64,000 nt of DNA from an uncultured Acholeplasmatales bacterium. Its GTDB lineage: Bacteria > Bacillota_I > Bacilli_A > Acholeplasmatales > Anaeroplasmataceae. Numbering within the stretch: the first letter of the stretch is position 1; every line of letters starts with the position of its first letter. Below are positions 8,181 through 16,803 of this stretch, in pieces. The DNA is taken from assembly GCA_944323055.1 (NCBI GenBank), contig CALUQZ010000006.1:1-64000 (forward strand), in the 5' to 3' direction. Position numbers and translations under genes: made by a program. The notes below the pieces were generated by a model that had not been told where the DNA came from, ran no database searches, and saw nothing but the letters and a program-made list of their open reading frames with translations.

Positions 8181-9458
8181 ATGAATTTAGATTTATACAA
8201 ATATTATGATGGTTTAGGTGGTACAACTATTTTGATTGCCTTAGCTATAATTTTAATGTTAGGATTTATCTTATCTAGAGTTACTAAACTATTAAAGTTA
8301 CCAAATGTTACAGCTTATATTATAGCTGGAGTTATAATAGGTCCTTATATTTTAGGACTAATACCAAACTCAATTATTGAAAATATGTCCTTTTTAAGTG
8401 ATTTGGCATTAGGTTTTATTGCTTTTGGGGTAGGTAAATTCTTTAAAAAAGAAGTTTTAAAAACTACCGGTTTTAAAGTTATAATAATAACGATTTTAGA
8501 AGCATTAATCGCTGGTGTATTAGTTACTTTGATTTGTGGAATTTTCTTTAAGAGTTTAGGTTGGCCATTTGCCTTATTATTAGGCGCAATCGCAACAGCT
8601 ACAGCTCCGGCATCAACTATGATGACTATAAATGAATATAAGGCGAAGGGCGAGTTTGTAAATATTTTACTACAAGTTGTGGCTTTAGATGATGTTGTAT
8701 GTTTATTAGTTTTTAGTATATCTTGTGCGTTAGTAAGTGGTATGGGAAATGGTAGTTTTAATATTATGAGTATACTTTTGCCTATTTTATATAATATTTC
8801 TTTTATTATTATAGGTGTCATTTTAGGTTTTATTTTACCTAAATTGATTAAAGGTAGGTCAAATAATTCTAAGTTAATATTAGTAATTGGAATAATTTGT
8901 ATTGTGAGTGGTATATGTTCATTTTTAGATATTTCTCCATTGCTATCTTGTATGTGCTTTGGGGCTAGTTATATTAATGTTAGTAAGGATGAAATGATTT
9001 TTAAACAAACGGAAGAATTTGCTGCCCCTATAATGTTGTTGTTCTTTGTGATGTCTGGTATGAATATGAATTTGCAGTCTTTTAAACTTATAGGTGTAGT
9101 TGGTTTTGTTTATTTTTTAGTTCGTATAATAGGTAAATATCTAGGTGCATATTTAGGTTGTAAAGTCACTAAAATAAATAAAAAAACAACTAATTATTTA
9201 GGACTAGCCTTAATACCACAAGCTGGAGTAGCTATAGGTTTAGCTTTTTTAGGGCAAAGACTATTGCCAAGTGAAGTAGGAGATACTTTTTTATCAGTAA
9301 TTTTATGTTCATCTATTTTATATGAGATGTTAGGACCTATTATGGCCAAAATAGCATTATTTAAGAGTGGAGCTATTAAGAAAGAAGAAAAAATAAAAGA
9401 TAAAGATATAAGTGAAGAAGAAACTAAATTAATTGCTAACTTAGTTAGAAATAAATAA
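8181..9458 (+). CDS. Monovalent cation:proton antiporter, CPA2 family
   Basis: A 425-residue membrane protein with about 12-13 hydrophobic segments and a short charged cytoplasmic tail (residues 395-425). Family features include the N-terminal AYIIAGVIIGPYILG segment and the transport-site Asp pair Asp170-Asp171 in ALDDVV, typical of electrogenic Na+/H+ exchangers of the NapA/Kef group. It has no RCK regulatory domain. It probably extrudes Na+ (or K+) against protons for pH and salt control. It stands alone between the divergent lysR gene and a shared terminator, with its promoter in the 118-base gap. Confidence 0.85.
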   Translation: MNLDLYKYYDGLGGTTILIALAIILMLGFILSRVTKLLKLPNVTAYIIAGVIIGPYILGLIPNSIIENMSFLSDLALGFIAFGVGKFFKKEVLKTTGFKVIIITILEALIAGVLVTLICGIFFKSLGWPFALLLGAIATATAPASTMMTINEYKAKGEFVNILLQVVALDDVVCLLVFSISCALVSGMGNGSFNIMSILLPILYNISFIIIGVILGFILPKLIKGRSNNSKLILVIGIICIVSGICSFLDISPLLSCMCFGASYINVSKDEMIFKQTEEFAAPIMLLFFVMSGMNMNLQSFKLIGVVGFVYFLVRIIGKYLGAYLGCKVTKINKKTTNYLGLALIPQAGVAIGLAFLGQRLLPSEVGDTFLSVILCSSILYEMLGPIMAKIALFKSGAIKKEEKIKDKDISEEETKLIANLVRNK

Positions 9459-9486
9459 AAAAGGTTGTGAGTACACACAACCTTTT
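9457..9486. terminator. Bidirectional terminator between antiporter and rpsD
   Basis: AAGGTTGTG / CACAACCTT stem with A-rich left flank and TTTT right flank, so it can act on both converging transcripts. Confidence 0.8.
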
Positions 9487-9523
9487 AACTATTACCAAAA
9501 GTAATGAATATTTAATATAAATA

Positions 9524-10123
9524 TTATCTATTATAGAACTCAACAATTAATTGTTCTTTAATTTCTGGTAAGAATTCATCACGTTCAGGAATTCTAACAA
9601 GAGTACCAACGTTCTTATCTGCATCAAATGCTAAATATTCAGCTCTTACAGTTTTAGCTTCTAAACTAGCTTTAACAACAGTTAGATTTTTAGAAGTTTC
9701 TTTTAAAGAAATTTGTTCACCAACAGAAACTGTGTAAGAAGGAATATCAACTTTTTTACCATTAACTAAGAAATGACCATGATTTACTAATTGTCTAGCT
9801 TGTGCTCTAGTAGCTGCAAAACCTAGGCGATAAACTAAATTGTCTAAACGCATTTCTAGTAATTGTAAGAAGTTAACACCAGTGTTACCTTTCATCTTAC
9901 TAGCTTTTGCAAAAACCTTTCTGAATTGTTTTTCTGATAATCCGTAAGTGAATTTAACTCTTTGTTTTTCTTGTAATTGAATACCATATTCACTTAACTT
10001 TACTCTTTTGTTACCATGTTGACCAGGTGCATATTTTCTTTTTGCGATTTCTTTACCTGTTTCACTAATTGAGTAACCTAAACGTCTACTTACTTTCCAA
10101 GTAGGACCAGTGTATCTTGACAT
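9524..10123 (-). CDS. rpsD: 30S ribosomal protein S4
   Basis: Primary 16S rRNA-binding protein that starts assembly of the small-subunit body. A 199-residue protein beginning [16 protein letters not shown], as in Firmicute S4 without the zinc motif. The S4 RNA-binding domain is at about residues 90-150 ([32 protein letters not shown]). It is monocistronic as in Bacillus. Ribosome site AAAGGAG ends six bases before the ATG. The upstream region contains a typical pseudoknot-forming S4 leader and a strong promoter, which implies repression of translation or transcription by free S4. Confidence 0.98.
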   Translation of the reverse strand: MSRYTGPTWKVSRRLGYSISETGKEIAKRKYAPGQHGNKRVKLSEYGIQLQEKQRVKFTYGLSEKQFRKVFAKASKMKGNTGVNFLQLLEMRLDNLVYRLGFAATRAQARQLVNHGHFLVNGKKVDIPSYTVSVGEQISLKETSKNLTVVKASLEAKTVRAEYLAFDADKNVGTLVRIPERDEFLPEIKEQLIVEFYNR

Positions 10124-10289
10124 GTTTCTTTCTCCTTTTCTATATTTTTGGTAAAAGAGGATTTAGAATCATTTTGTTATGCTATTTATCTATCATTTAT
10201 ACTTTCACCATAAGCAGCTAAGATTACTAATATCCTCGCAAGGTTAAGATAAAATAGATAGCAAAAATGACAGCTGCTTTTACCCATGC
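10124..10289 (-). promoter_or_regulatory. S4 autoregulatory leader RNA
   Basis: On the minus strand AAGCAGCT (10279 to 10272) pairs with AGCTGCTT (10219 to 10212). A second helix, GCTAT (10262 to 10258) with ATAGC (10185 to 10181), crosses it, giving a pseudoknot. GGTAAAAG (10284 to 10277) can instead pair with CTTTTACC (10157 to 10150) close to the ribosome site, so two competing folds exist. This matches the known Firmicute and alpha-operon style of S4 control. The leader is about 165 bases. Confidence 0.75.
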
Positions 10290-10295
10290 TTAAGA

Positions 10296-10324
10296 ATGAT
10301 ATCACAAACTGTCTTTGATTGCAA
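10296..10324 (-). promoter_or_regulatory. rpsD promoter
   Basis: On the minus strand TTGCAA (10324-10319), a 17-base spacer and TATCAT (10301-10296) preceded by TGA, an extended -10. The start point would be near 10289. Confidence 0.65.
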
Positions 10325-10332
10325 GAAAAAAA

Positions 10333-10361
10333 TTTACTAATTAGTTAATTTATGCTACAAT
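10333..10361 (+). promoter_or_regulatory. thiI promoter
   Basis: TTTACT (10333-10338), a 17-base spacer and TACAAT (10356-10361) preceded by TGC. Divergent from the rpsD promoter. Confidence 0.65.
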
Positions 10362-10392
10362 ATGACGATTGATAAAGGAAAGGAATAGTAAT

Positions 10393-11634
10393 ATGTATGA
10401 TAGAATATTAGTTCGCTTTGGTGATTTAACATTGAAGGGTAAAAATCAAAGTGATTTCATTAGACAATTATATAAATTATTAGATGAAAAGTTAAGCGAT
10501 TTACCGGTTGAAATAGAAAAGAAACATGACCATGCGTATGTAATCCTAAATAATGTAAATTATGAAGATGTCATTGAAAGATTAAATTTAGTAGCTGGTA
10601 TATACTCTTATAGTTTAGTTAAAAAGATTGCTAGAGATTTAGAAACATTAAAAAGAGAAGCACTTAGTTATGTTAACGAATTAATTACTAAAACAACTAC
10701 TTTTAAAGTTGAAACTAAAAGAGCTGATAAAACATTTAACATGACAAGTATGGAAGTTTCTAAAGTAATATCGGCGTATTTATTAAAAAATAATTCTCAT
10801 CTAAAGGTTGATTTACATAATCCTGAATTTGAATTAAAAATTGAAATTAGAAGTGATGGTATCTACATATTTAATGGCCAAATTAGAGGTCTAGGAGGAT
10901 ACCCGACTGGTATTGCTGGCAAAGGTTTATTAATGTTAAGTGGTGGTATCGATTCGCCGGTTGCTGGTGTTTTAGCTATGAAACAAGGAATTAAAATTGA
11001 ATGTATTCACTTTGAATCAACACCATTAACTTCAATTGAATCTGCTCAAAAAGTTATAGATTTACTAAAAATTATGGCAAAATATGCACCAGGTAATAAA
11101 ATATTATTACATTTAGTACCATTTAAAGAACTACATATGGCTTTATTAGATAAAATCCCAGAGTCATATAATATAACAATAATGCGTAGAATGATGTATA
11201 GAATAGCTAGTAAGATTGCCCAAAAGCATGATGATTTAGTCTTAATAAATGGTGAATCAGTAGGTCAAGTAGCTAGTCAAACTTTACAAAGCATGGCTAC
11301 TATCAATGAAGTGACAAATATGCCAGTGATTAGACCTTTAGCAACCTACGATAAAGTTGATATTGTAGCTATGTCACGTAAAATTCAAACATTTGACATT
11401 TCAATTAGACCATTTGAAGATTGCTGTACTGTTTATGTCCCTAAGGCTCCCGCAACTGCTCCGAAAGCTTATAAAGCTAGAGCTTATGAAGAGGCTATCC
11501 CTTATCAAGAATTAGTAGATAAGGCAGTTTTAAACACTAAATCAGTATACATATCTAAAGATAGTGATTTAAATTTATCATTATACGGCCTAGAAGTTAG
11601 TGAGGCATTAGATGAATATAATAAAACTAAGTAA
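10393..11634 (+). CDS. thiI: tRNA 4-thiouridine synthase ThiI
   Basis: Adenylates U8 of tRNA and transfers sulfur from a cysteine desulfurase to form 4-thiouridine. It may also feed thiazole synthesis. At 413 residues it has an N-terminal ferredoxin-like region, THUMP domain (about 60-165), and PP-loop ATPase with SGGIDSP at 183-189. The length is that of forms without a C-terminal rhodanese domain. I chose ATG 10393, which gives the family start MYDRILVRFGDLTLKGKN and lies after AAAGGAAAGG; an upstream TTG adds nothing conserved. Its 3' end overlaps the methyltransferase gene by 23 bases. No partner desulfurase is adjacent. Confidence 0.95.
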   Translation: MYDRILVRFGDLTLKGKNQSDFIRQLYKLLDEKLSDLPVEIEKKHDHAYVILNNVNYEDVIERLNLVAGIYSYSLVKKIARDLETLKREALSYVNELITKTTTFKVETKRADKTFNMTSMEVSKVISAYLLKNNSHLKVDLHNPEFELKIEIRSDGIYIFNGQIRGLGGYPTGIAGKGLLMLSGGIDSPVAGVLAMKQGIKIECIHFESTPLTSIESAQKVIDLLKIMAKYAPGNKILLHLVPFKELHMALLDKIPESYNITIMRRMMYRIASKIAQKHDDLVLINGESVGQVASQTLQSMATINEVTNMPVIRPLATYDKVDIVAMSRKIQTFDISIRPFEDCCTVYVPKAPATAPKAYKARAYEEAIPYQELVDKAVLNTKSVYISKDSDLNLSLYGLEVSEALDEYNKTK

Positions 11635-12313
11635 AAATGAAATTACAAATATTAATAAACTATATCAAAGTAAATATCGAAAAGAAACTAATACTTTTAT
11701 TGCCTTAGGCCCCCATTTAACAGAAGAAGCTAAAAAAAGAAATGTTTTATTAAAAACATATACAATTGACCCTAAATATGAAGGCATTTTAATAAGTGAG
11801 TCTGATATGAAAAAAATAGCTTCTACAGATACACCTTCACCAACTTTAAATATTTGTAAAATTGATGAAAAACACGAACTATCTACTAAACTTTTAGTTT
11901 TAGATGCAGTTAGAGATCCAGGAAATATGGGAACATTATTGCGAACAGCTAGGGCATTTAATTTTAATACAATTATATTAGGAGATAATTGTGTTGATAT
12001 ATACAACGATAAAGTTGTAAGAGCGAGTCAAGGTGCAATTTTTAAGCTTAATTTTATAAGAACAAATATTTTAGATTTTATGAATGAACATCAAGAATAT
12101 GTTTATTATGGTACTTCATTACATAATGCTGTTTCTATTAATGATGTAACTATAAAGAAACCGCTAGCTTTAATTTTAGGAAATGAAGGTAAAGGAATAA
12201 GTCAAGATATATTAAATAAGACAACTAATAACATTTATATACCTATAAATGATACAGAGTCTTTAAATGTTAGTATAGCTGGCTCTATTTTGATGTATTT
12301 GTTAAATAATTAA
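11612..12313 (+). CDS. SpoU/TrmH-family RNA 2'-O-ribose methyltransferase
   Basis: A 233-residue SPOUT (alpha/beta knot) enzyme that uses S-adenosylmethionine to methylate a ribose in rRNA or tRNA. An N-terminal substrate-binding part (about 1-85) of the L30e-like type is followed by motif 1 DPGNMGTLLRTA, motif 2 LILGNEGKGIS, and motif 3 IPINDTESLNVSIAGSILMY forming the knot. The exact target base cannot be read from sequence; the YsgA/RlmB-like rRNA group is most likely. It begins inside the 3' end of thiI and ends at a shared terminator, so it is co-transcribed with thiI as a small RNA-modification operon. Confidence 0.9.
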   Translation: MNIIKLSKNEITNINKLYQSKYRKETNTFIALGPHLTEEAKKRNVLLKTYTIDPKYEGILISESDMKKIASTDTPSPTLNICKIDEKHELSTKLLVLDAVRDPGNMGTLLRTARAFNFNTIILGDNCVDIYNDKVVRASQGAIFKLNFIRTNILDFMNEHQEYVYYGTSLHNAVSINDVTIKKPLALILGNEGKGISQDILNKTTNNIYIPINDTESLNVSIAGSILMYLLNN

Positions 12314-12341
12314 AAAAATGGCTATATATGGCCATTTTTTT
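12312..12341. terminator. Bidirectional terminator between methyltransferase gene and def
   Basis: AAAAAATGGC / GCCATTTTTT stem with loop TATATATG. Symmetric A and T tracts serve both converging genes. Confidence 0.85.
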
Positions 12342-12933
12342 AATTTTCTTCCTCATCACTTTTAATTGTATATAAAGGGATAGCTGTTGTTTTTTCTGGT
12401 AAAACCATTTTATCAACATAAAGTATGCCATCTAAATGATCATATTCATGTTGAAATACAATAGCCGGATAACCTTCTAAAGTTTTAGTAATATATTTAA
12501 TTTTTTTAGTCGTTAAATCATATAGAGCTGCTTTAAATTTTATACTATAATATCTAGGCACAACGTAGCCTAAAGTATCTCTAGTAACACTTAAACAACC
12601 TTCACCATCTGGTAAATAAGTCATTTCATTACTGTGAGCAATTATTTTAGGGTTTATTACGCAATATGTATATTTTGTTAATTTTTCATCTAAAAAATCT
12701 ACACAATTCATCGCAAACATTCTTTTGTTTATACCTACTTGAGGAGCTGCTATTCCTACACCTGGTCTAATGTTATATCGTTTTGCTAATTCTTCATTTT
12801 CAGAAATAATTAAATATTGATATAGCTCTATTAAACAACTTTCATCATTAGAATTTAAAGGTATATTAACTTCTATACATTTAGTTCTTAATACTAAATT
12901 ACCCTCTTTACAAATATCTTTATCTAAATACAT
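12340..12933 (-). CDS. def: Peptide deformylase
   Basis: Removes the N-formyl group from nascent proteins at the ribosome exit. A 197-residue metalloenzyme with all three motifs: GVGIAAPQ (58-65), EGCLS (111-115, metal ligand Cys113) and HEYDH (162-166, ligands His162 and His166, catalytic Glu163). The insertion between motifs 1 and 2 fits the type 2 enzymes of low-GC Gram-positives. ATG 12933 is the only reasonable start because an in-frame TAA lies four codons upstream. Its ribosome site AAAGGAG (12970-12964) is 30 bases away, and a perfect 6-bp hairpin lies between them. It stands alone, transcribed towards the thiI operon. Confidence 0.96.
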   Translation of the reverse strand: MYLDKDICKEGNLVLRTKCIEVNIPLNSNDESCLIELYQYLIISENEELAKRYNIRPGVGIAAPQVGINKRMFAMNCVDFLDEKLTKYTYCVINPKIIAHSNEMTYLPDGEGCLSVTRDTLGYVVPRYYSIKFKAALYDLTTKKIKYITKTLEGYPAIVFQHEYDHLDGILYVDKMVLPEKTTAIPLYTIKSDEEEN

Positions 12934-12944
12934 ATCAAAAATTT

Positions 12945-12970
12945 ATCAACAATAGTTGATTAACTCCTTT
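12945..12970 (-). promoter_or_regulatory. def ribosome site followed by a hairpin
   Basis: On the minus strand AAAGGAG (12970-12964) is followed after three bases by ATCAAC-TATT-GTTGAT (12960-12945), then eleven bases to the ATG. Removing the hairpin leaves about 14 bases of spacing. Confidence 0.55.
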
Positions 12971-13054
12971 CTAAATTTGACAATTAAAATGAATATAGTT
13001 AATTATATCATATTTTTTGAAAATGTGTTATCATATTAGAAAGTTGGTGATATT

Positions 13055-13585
13055 ATGATCATTTTAGTAGGCCGTTCAGCTAGTGGTAAAACTTATCTAG
13101 GTAAATTACTAGAAAAGGCTGGATTTAAAAAAATTGTTACATATACTTCAAGAGAAAAGAGATTAAATGAAGTAGATAAAATTGACTACAATTTTATATC
13201 TAAGACGGAATTTGTTTCTAAAATACAAGAAGGTTTTTTCTTTGAATATGTTATATATAATGATAATTATTATGGTACCAGCAAACAATCAGTTACAGAT
13301 TTAAATACTTATATAATTCTTGAAGTAGAAGGGTTAAGTAAATATAAAAGATTAGAAAATGTCGTTTCATTTTACATAACATGTCCTAAAGATATTTTAA
13401 TTAAAAGAATGATTAATAGGCATGACCAAGAAAATGAAATATTAAAAAGAATAGCTAAAGATGATATTATTTTTAAAGATGCTGCTTTGTTATGTGACTA
13501 TACAATAGATAGCACAAAAGATGATGAAATTTTAGTAAAAGAAATAAAGGAGAAGTATTATGGATGCCTTAAGTTGGCAAAATGA
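13055..13585 (+). CDS. Guanylate-kinase-like protein
   Basis: A 176-residue P-loop kinase. Walker A is GRSASGKT at 6-13. The segment TYTSREKR followed by EVDKIDYNFIS matches the GMP-binding and lid regions of guanylate kinase (TTT/SR-x-x-R and E-x-D-G-x-D-Y-x-F). YGT at about residue 71 also fits the GMP site. It is shorter and more diverged than a standard Gmk (about 200 residues), and the acidic stretch after the lid is altered. It may therefore be the sole guanylate kinase in a reduced genome or a paralogue with another substrate. A YlbF-like gene starts 26 bases before its end. A TGT-TATCAT extended -10 lies at 13026-13034. Confidence 0.7.
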   Translation: MIILVGRSASGKTYLGKLLEKAGFKKIVTYTSREKRLNEVDKIDYNFISKTEFVSKIQEGFFFEYVIYNDNYYGTSKQSVTDLNTYIILEVEGLSKYKRLENVVSFYITCPKDILIKRMINRHDQENEILKRIAKDDIIFKDAALLCDYTIDSTKDDEILVKEIKEKYYGCLKLAK

Positions 13586-13886
13586 AATAGATATATATAT
13601 AAATACTTTAAAAAAAGATAAAGTATATTTAAAATTAAAAATTTGTTATGAAGATATCTTAAATAAATATCATATTTTAATTAGCAATTTTATTTTAGCT
13701 AAAGATAATCTTATAAGGGCTAATAAATATTATAAAGATTATGATAAGCTAAAAGAAGCTTATCAAATTGCTAAAACAAAATTGTATCAAAAAGAAGAAG
13801 TTCAAACTTATTTTAAACTTCAAAGAGAATTAGAAGAAAAAATTAATGGTGATATAGCTAATTTATATGAACCAGTAATTTTTTAA
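13560..13886 (+). CDS. YlbF/YmcA-family helical protein
   Basis: A 108-residue, nearly all-helical, charged protein. The length and the pattern of a central [13 protein letters not shown] helix followed by [33 protein letters not shown] match the YlbF/YmcA (RicF/RicA) group. In Bacillus this group acts with YaaT on RNase Y processing, competence and biofilm genes. Similarity is by pattern, not by catalytic residues. It overlaps the guanylate-kinase-like gene by 26 bases with its own AAGGAG site, so it is translationally coupled. No YaaT or YmcA partner is in the window. Confidence 0.6.
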   Translation: MDALSWQNEIDIYINTLKKDKVYLKLKICYEDILNKYHILISNFILAKDNLIRANKYYKDYDKLKEAYQIAKTKLYQKEEVQTYFKLQRELEEKINGDIANLYEPVIF

Positions 13887-13906
13887 CAACTGTCAAGAAA
13901 AAATAC

Positions 13907-13934
13907 TTGACATTGATTTAAACTATGGTATAAT
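13907..13934 (+). promoter_or_regulatory. rpsP promoter
   Basis: TTGACA (13907-13912), 16-base spacer, TATAAT (13929-13934) preceded by TGG. It is the best consensus promoter in the window, as expected for a ribosomal protein operon. Confidence 0.8.
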
Positions 13935-13965
13935 GTTGTCGTTTAGAAGAAAAAGGAGTGAAATA

Positions 13966-14217
13966 ATGGTTAAATTAAGATTACAAAGATTTGGTTCTCA
14001 TAAAGATCCAAAATATCGTATCGTTGCTGCTGATTCACGTAGTCCACGTGATGGTAAATTTATTGAAGTAGTAGGAACTTATAACCCTAAAACTGAACCA
14101 GCTACAGTTGTTATTAATAAAGAATTAGCTCAAAAATGGTTAGATAATGGCGCTATTCCTACAGTTACTGTAAAAAATTTATTTAAAGCAGAAGGCATCA
14201 CAAAAAAAGCAGAATAA
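13966..14217 (+). CDS. rpsP: 30S ribosomal protein S16
   Basis: Small-subunit assembly protein binding the 5' domain of 16S rRNA. An 83-residue protein starting [25 protein letters not shown], the universal S16 opening, with [12 protein letters not shown] at residues 29-40. ATG 13966 lies seven bases after AAAGGAG; an upstream in-frame TTG would add eleven unconserved residues. It is followed 12 bases later by khpA. The rpsP-khpA-rimM-trmD order of Bacillus is kept but interrupted here by addB-addA. Confidence 0.97.
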   Translation: MVKLRLQRFGSHKDPKYRIVAADSRSPRDGKFIEVVGTYNPKTEPATVVINKELAQKWLDNGAIPTVTVKNLFKAEGITKKAE

Positions 14218-14229
14218 GAGGGGTAGTAG

Positions 14230-14472
14230 ATGATTAATTTTGAAGAGTTAATAAAAAGTTTAATTCTTCCTTTAGTCACTTATCCAGAAGATGTAGAAAT
14301 AGAGCTAAAAGATGATGAAACTATCTTACAATATGAAGTTAAAGTTAATAATAGAGACTTTGGTAGAGTAATTGGTAAAGGTGGTCACATAGCTCAAGCT
14401 ATCAGAACAATCTTATATGCAGGTGCTTCTAAAGAAGGAAAGAAAATCCATTTGGATATTATTAGTAAATAA
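14230..14472 (+). CDS. khpA: KH-domain RNA-binding protein KhpA
   Basis: An 80-residue single KH domain protein (YlqC family). The RNA-binding loop is GKGG at residues 49-52 within VIGKGGHIAQAIRTIL. In streptococci and lactobacilli KhpA pairs with KhpB/Jag and affects cell division and length through bound RNAs. It starts 12 bases after rpsP and ends at a terminator that is absent from the usual Firmicute operon, so rimM-trmD are probably not transcribed with it here. Confidence 0.93.
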   Translation: MINFEELIKSLILPLVTYPEDVEIELKDDETILQYEVKVNNRDFGRVIGKGGHIAQAIRTILYAGASKEGKKIHLDIISK

Positions 14473-14475
14473 TTT

Positions 14476-14505
14476 GCCTTTAGCTTTGTCTAAAGGCTTT
14501 TATTT
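14476..14505 (+). terminator. Terminator after khpA
   Basis: GCCTTTAG / CTAAAGGC stem with loop CTTTGT and TTTTATTTT tail. The tail runs directly into the next promoter. Confidence 0.8.
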
Positions 14506-14514
14506 TGTTATAAT
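14506..14514 (+). promoter_or_regulatory. Extended -10 promoter for addB-addA
   Basis: TGT-TATAAT placed directly after the T-tract of the khpA terminator. No separate -35 box is visible; the ATG is 15 bases downstream of the -10. Confidence 0.55.
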
Positions 14515-14529
14515 TAAGTAGGTGATTTT

Positions 14530-16803
14530 ATGCGACTTATAATAACAACTAACTCTAATAAAATGAATATTTTAAAAAACACTAAAGTTTTAATTCCACG
14601 AAGATTTATGTCTTTAAATGAATTAAAAGATAAACTATTAGGTAAATTTGATTTTAAAAGTATTTATTATATTTATAAAAATTATCAATTCAATTTGCCT
14701 TTTATTTTTAATATAGTTAAATATTTACCATATATTGATTTAAAAAAAGAATATAAATCAAATAAATTAAATGAACTAAAATTATTAAAAAATGATTTAT
14801 TATTAAATAAATACTATAGCTATGATAAACTATTTTTAGCTTATCTTAAAGATTGTCAAATAGAATTTATTAATTTAGATGATACATTAGAAAATCAAAT
14901 TATTTTAAATATATTAAAAGAAAATGATATTAAATATAGTATAAAAAACAATCAATATTTAAATAAAAAATATGAACTTAAAATAGCTAAAACAGAAGAA
15001 GAAGAAATATATTATGTTTTTAGTGAAATTAATAAATTGTTAAAAAAAGGTGTATTACCAGAACATATTAATTTAGTAAATGTTGATAGTACGTATTATC
15101 CGTTATTAAAAAGAGTTAGTTATATATTTAAAGTTGATATAGCTTTAACTAAAGAAGCTAGTCTTATTGATAAAGAAGAATTAAATACTTTTTTAAATAA
15201 TATAAATAATTTATTAGAAGCTTTGCAAAATATTAAAGATGAGGTTTTATATAAAGCTTTAGTCGATATCATTAATAAATATGATTTGACTAAAATTAAT
15301 GATATTAATTTTTTAAAAGATATTATTATTTATAGTATTAGAAATGTGAAATATCCTAATGTGACTTATGAACATGCTATAAAAATAGCTAATTTAAGCG
15401 ATAATTTTACAAATGATGATTATGTGTTTATTCTTAATTTTAATCAAAATTTCCCACATCTATTAGAAAATGATTATTTGATTGATGATGAACTACAAGA
15501 ACTTAATTTAGATACAATTAAAAGTTTAAATAATCAAATTATTAAAAACCATATTAATGATTTACATAAAGTTAATAATCTAGTTTTATCTATGCCCACT
15601 CTTTTTAATAATGAAAATAATTTCTTATCTGTATTAGCTTTAGAATTAGATATAAAAGAAGAAAAAATCAATTTAGAACTAGGATTAAATAAAATGTTTG
15701 ATGATATTTTACTTACTAGTTATTTAGATGATTTAGTTAACTACAATGTTGATAATGAAAATTTAAATAAATATGATATTAGTCATTTAAATTATTTAGG
15801 TTATGATAATAAATTTAAGCCTTTTCCTTTAGTTATTGATGATGAGATTAAAGTGTCTTATTCTAGTATGAAAACATATTTTTTATGTTCGTTTTACTAT
15901 TACCTTGATAATATTTTAAAGCTTAAAGTTAGTGAAGATACACAAGCTTCTAAATTAGGAACTTATGTTCATCATTTATTAGAAAGTAGTTATAATCAAG
16001 ATTTTAATTTTGAATCAATTAGTAAAGAAGCTAAAAAAGACTTTAATAAAAAAGAACAATTTTATGCTAGTAGATTTGATGAAGTTGTTAAAAGGCTGAT
16101 TCAATTTAATAAAGAACATGAAAATGAGAGTGATTTAACAACTGTTGAACGAGAACGTAAATATGAAGTTAAAAATGATTTTTTATTAGTTAAAGGTTTT
16201 ATTGATAAGACTCTAAAACAAGAAGATAAAGATAAAATTACTTTAGCGATTATTGATTATAAAACGGGACAAGATAAAGCTAGTCTTGATAATATTAATT
16301 ATGGTTTTAATATGCAATTACCAATTTATCTATATTTATTGTATAACACATATAAAGACAAAGAGATTGAGATATGTGGTCTATATTTACAAAAAGTAAC
16401 TTTAGATACTTTATCTTTAACTGAAGATGTATTTAGCCCTTTTAAACTTAATGGATATACTAATTTATTATACGCTGATAAATTAGATAAAAGTTATATG
16501 AATACTTCTTATATAGCCAATTTAAAGTTTAAAAAAGATGGTAGTTTAAGCAAAACATCTAAAGTTTTAACTAATAAAGATATTTTAGAAATATTAGATA
16601 TTGTTAATTCTAAATTAAACGAGATTAAAGATGCTTATATAAATAGTGATTTTAAGATTAATCCAAAAGTAATATCTAATGATGTCAATGCCTGCAAGTA
16701 TTGTCCTTATTCAGATATTTGTTATCACCAATATAAAGATACAATTATATTAGAAAATAAACCGTTTAATAAGGGGGAAGAAACAGATGAAATGGACAGC
16801 TAA
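14530..16803 (+). CDS. addB: AddB subunit of the AddAB helicase-nuclease (short form)
   Basis: Partner of AddA in resecting DNA double-strand ends for RecA-dependent repair. At 757 residues it is much shorter than Bacillus AddB (about 1170). The N-terminal P-loop is missing: the protein begins directly in a helicase-like fold with no GxxGxGK motif. The C-terminal PD-(D/E)XK nuclease is intact, with LGTYVHHLLE and IIDYKTG (Asp576, Lys578). It is framed by four iron-sulfur cysteines in the AddB pattern (Cys453, Cys722, Cys725, Cys731). addA starts 17 bases before its stop. Promoter directly behind the khpA terminator. Confidence 0.88.
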   Translation: MRLIITTNSNKMNILKNTKVLIPRRFMSLNELKDKLLGKFDFKSIYYIYKNYQFNLPFIFNIVKYLPYIDLKKEYKSNKLNELKLLKNDLLLNKYYSYDKLFLAYLKDCQIEFINLDDTLENQIILNILKENDIKYSIKNNQYLNKKYELKIAKTEEEEIYYVFSEINKLLKKGVLPEHINLVNVDSTYYPLLKRVSYIFKVDIALTKEASLIDKEELNTFLNNINNLLEALQNIKDEVLYKALVDIINKYDLTKINDINFLKDIIIYSIRNVKYPNVTYEHAIKIANLSDNFTNDDYVFILNFNQNFPHLLENDYLIDDELQELNLDTIKSLNNQIIKNHINDLHKVNNLVLSMPTLFNNENNFLSVLALELDIKEEKINLELGLNKMFDDILLTSYLDDLVNYNVDNENLNKYDISHLNYLGYDNKFKPFPLVIDDEIKVSYSSMKTYFLCSFYYYLDNILKLKVSEDTQASKLGTYVHHLLESSYNQDFNFESISKEAKKDFNKKEQFYASRFDEVVKRLIQFNKEHENESDLTTVERERKYEVKNDFLLVKGFIDKTLKQEDKDKITLAIIDYKTGQDKASLDNINYGFNMQLPIYLYLLYNTYKDKEIEICGLYLQKVTLDTLSLTEDVFSPFKLNGYTNLLYADKLDKSYMNTSYIANLKFKKDGSLSKTSKVLTNKDILEILDIVNSKLNEIKDAYINSDFKINPKVISNDVNACKYCPYSDICYHQYKDTIILENKPFNKGEETDEMDS

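Noticed and set aside
8345-8821. 158-codon minus-strand frame inside the antiporter gene
   Set aside because: Shadow of a clear membrane transporter gene; low-complexity Ile/Lys/Thr-rich translation and no ribosome site.
11665-12006. 113-codon minus-strand frame inside the SpoU methyltransferase gene
   Set aside because: Overlaps a well-supported coding region; no start signals.
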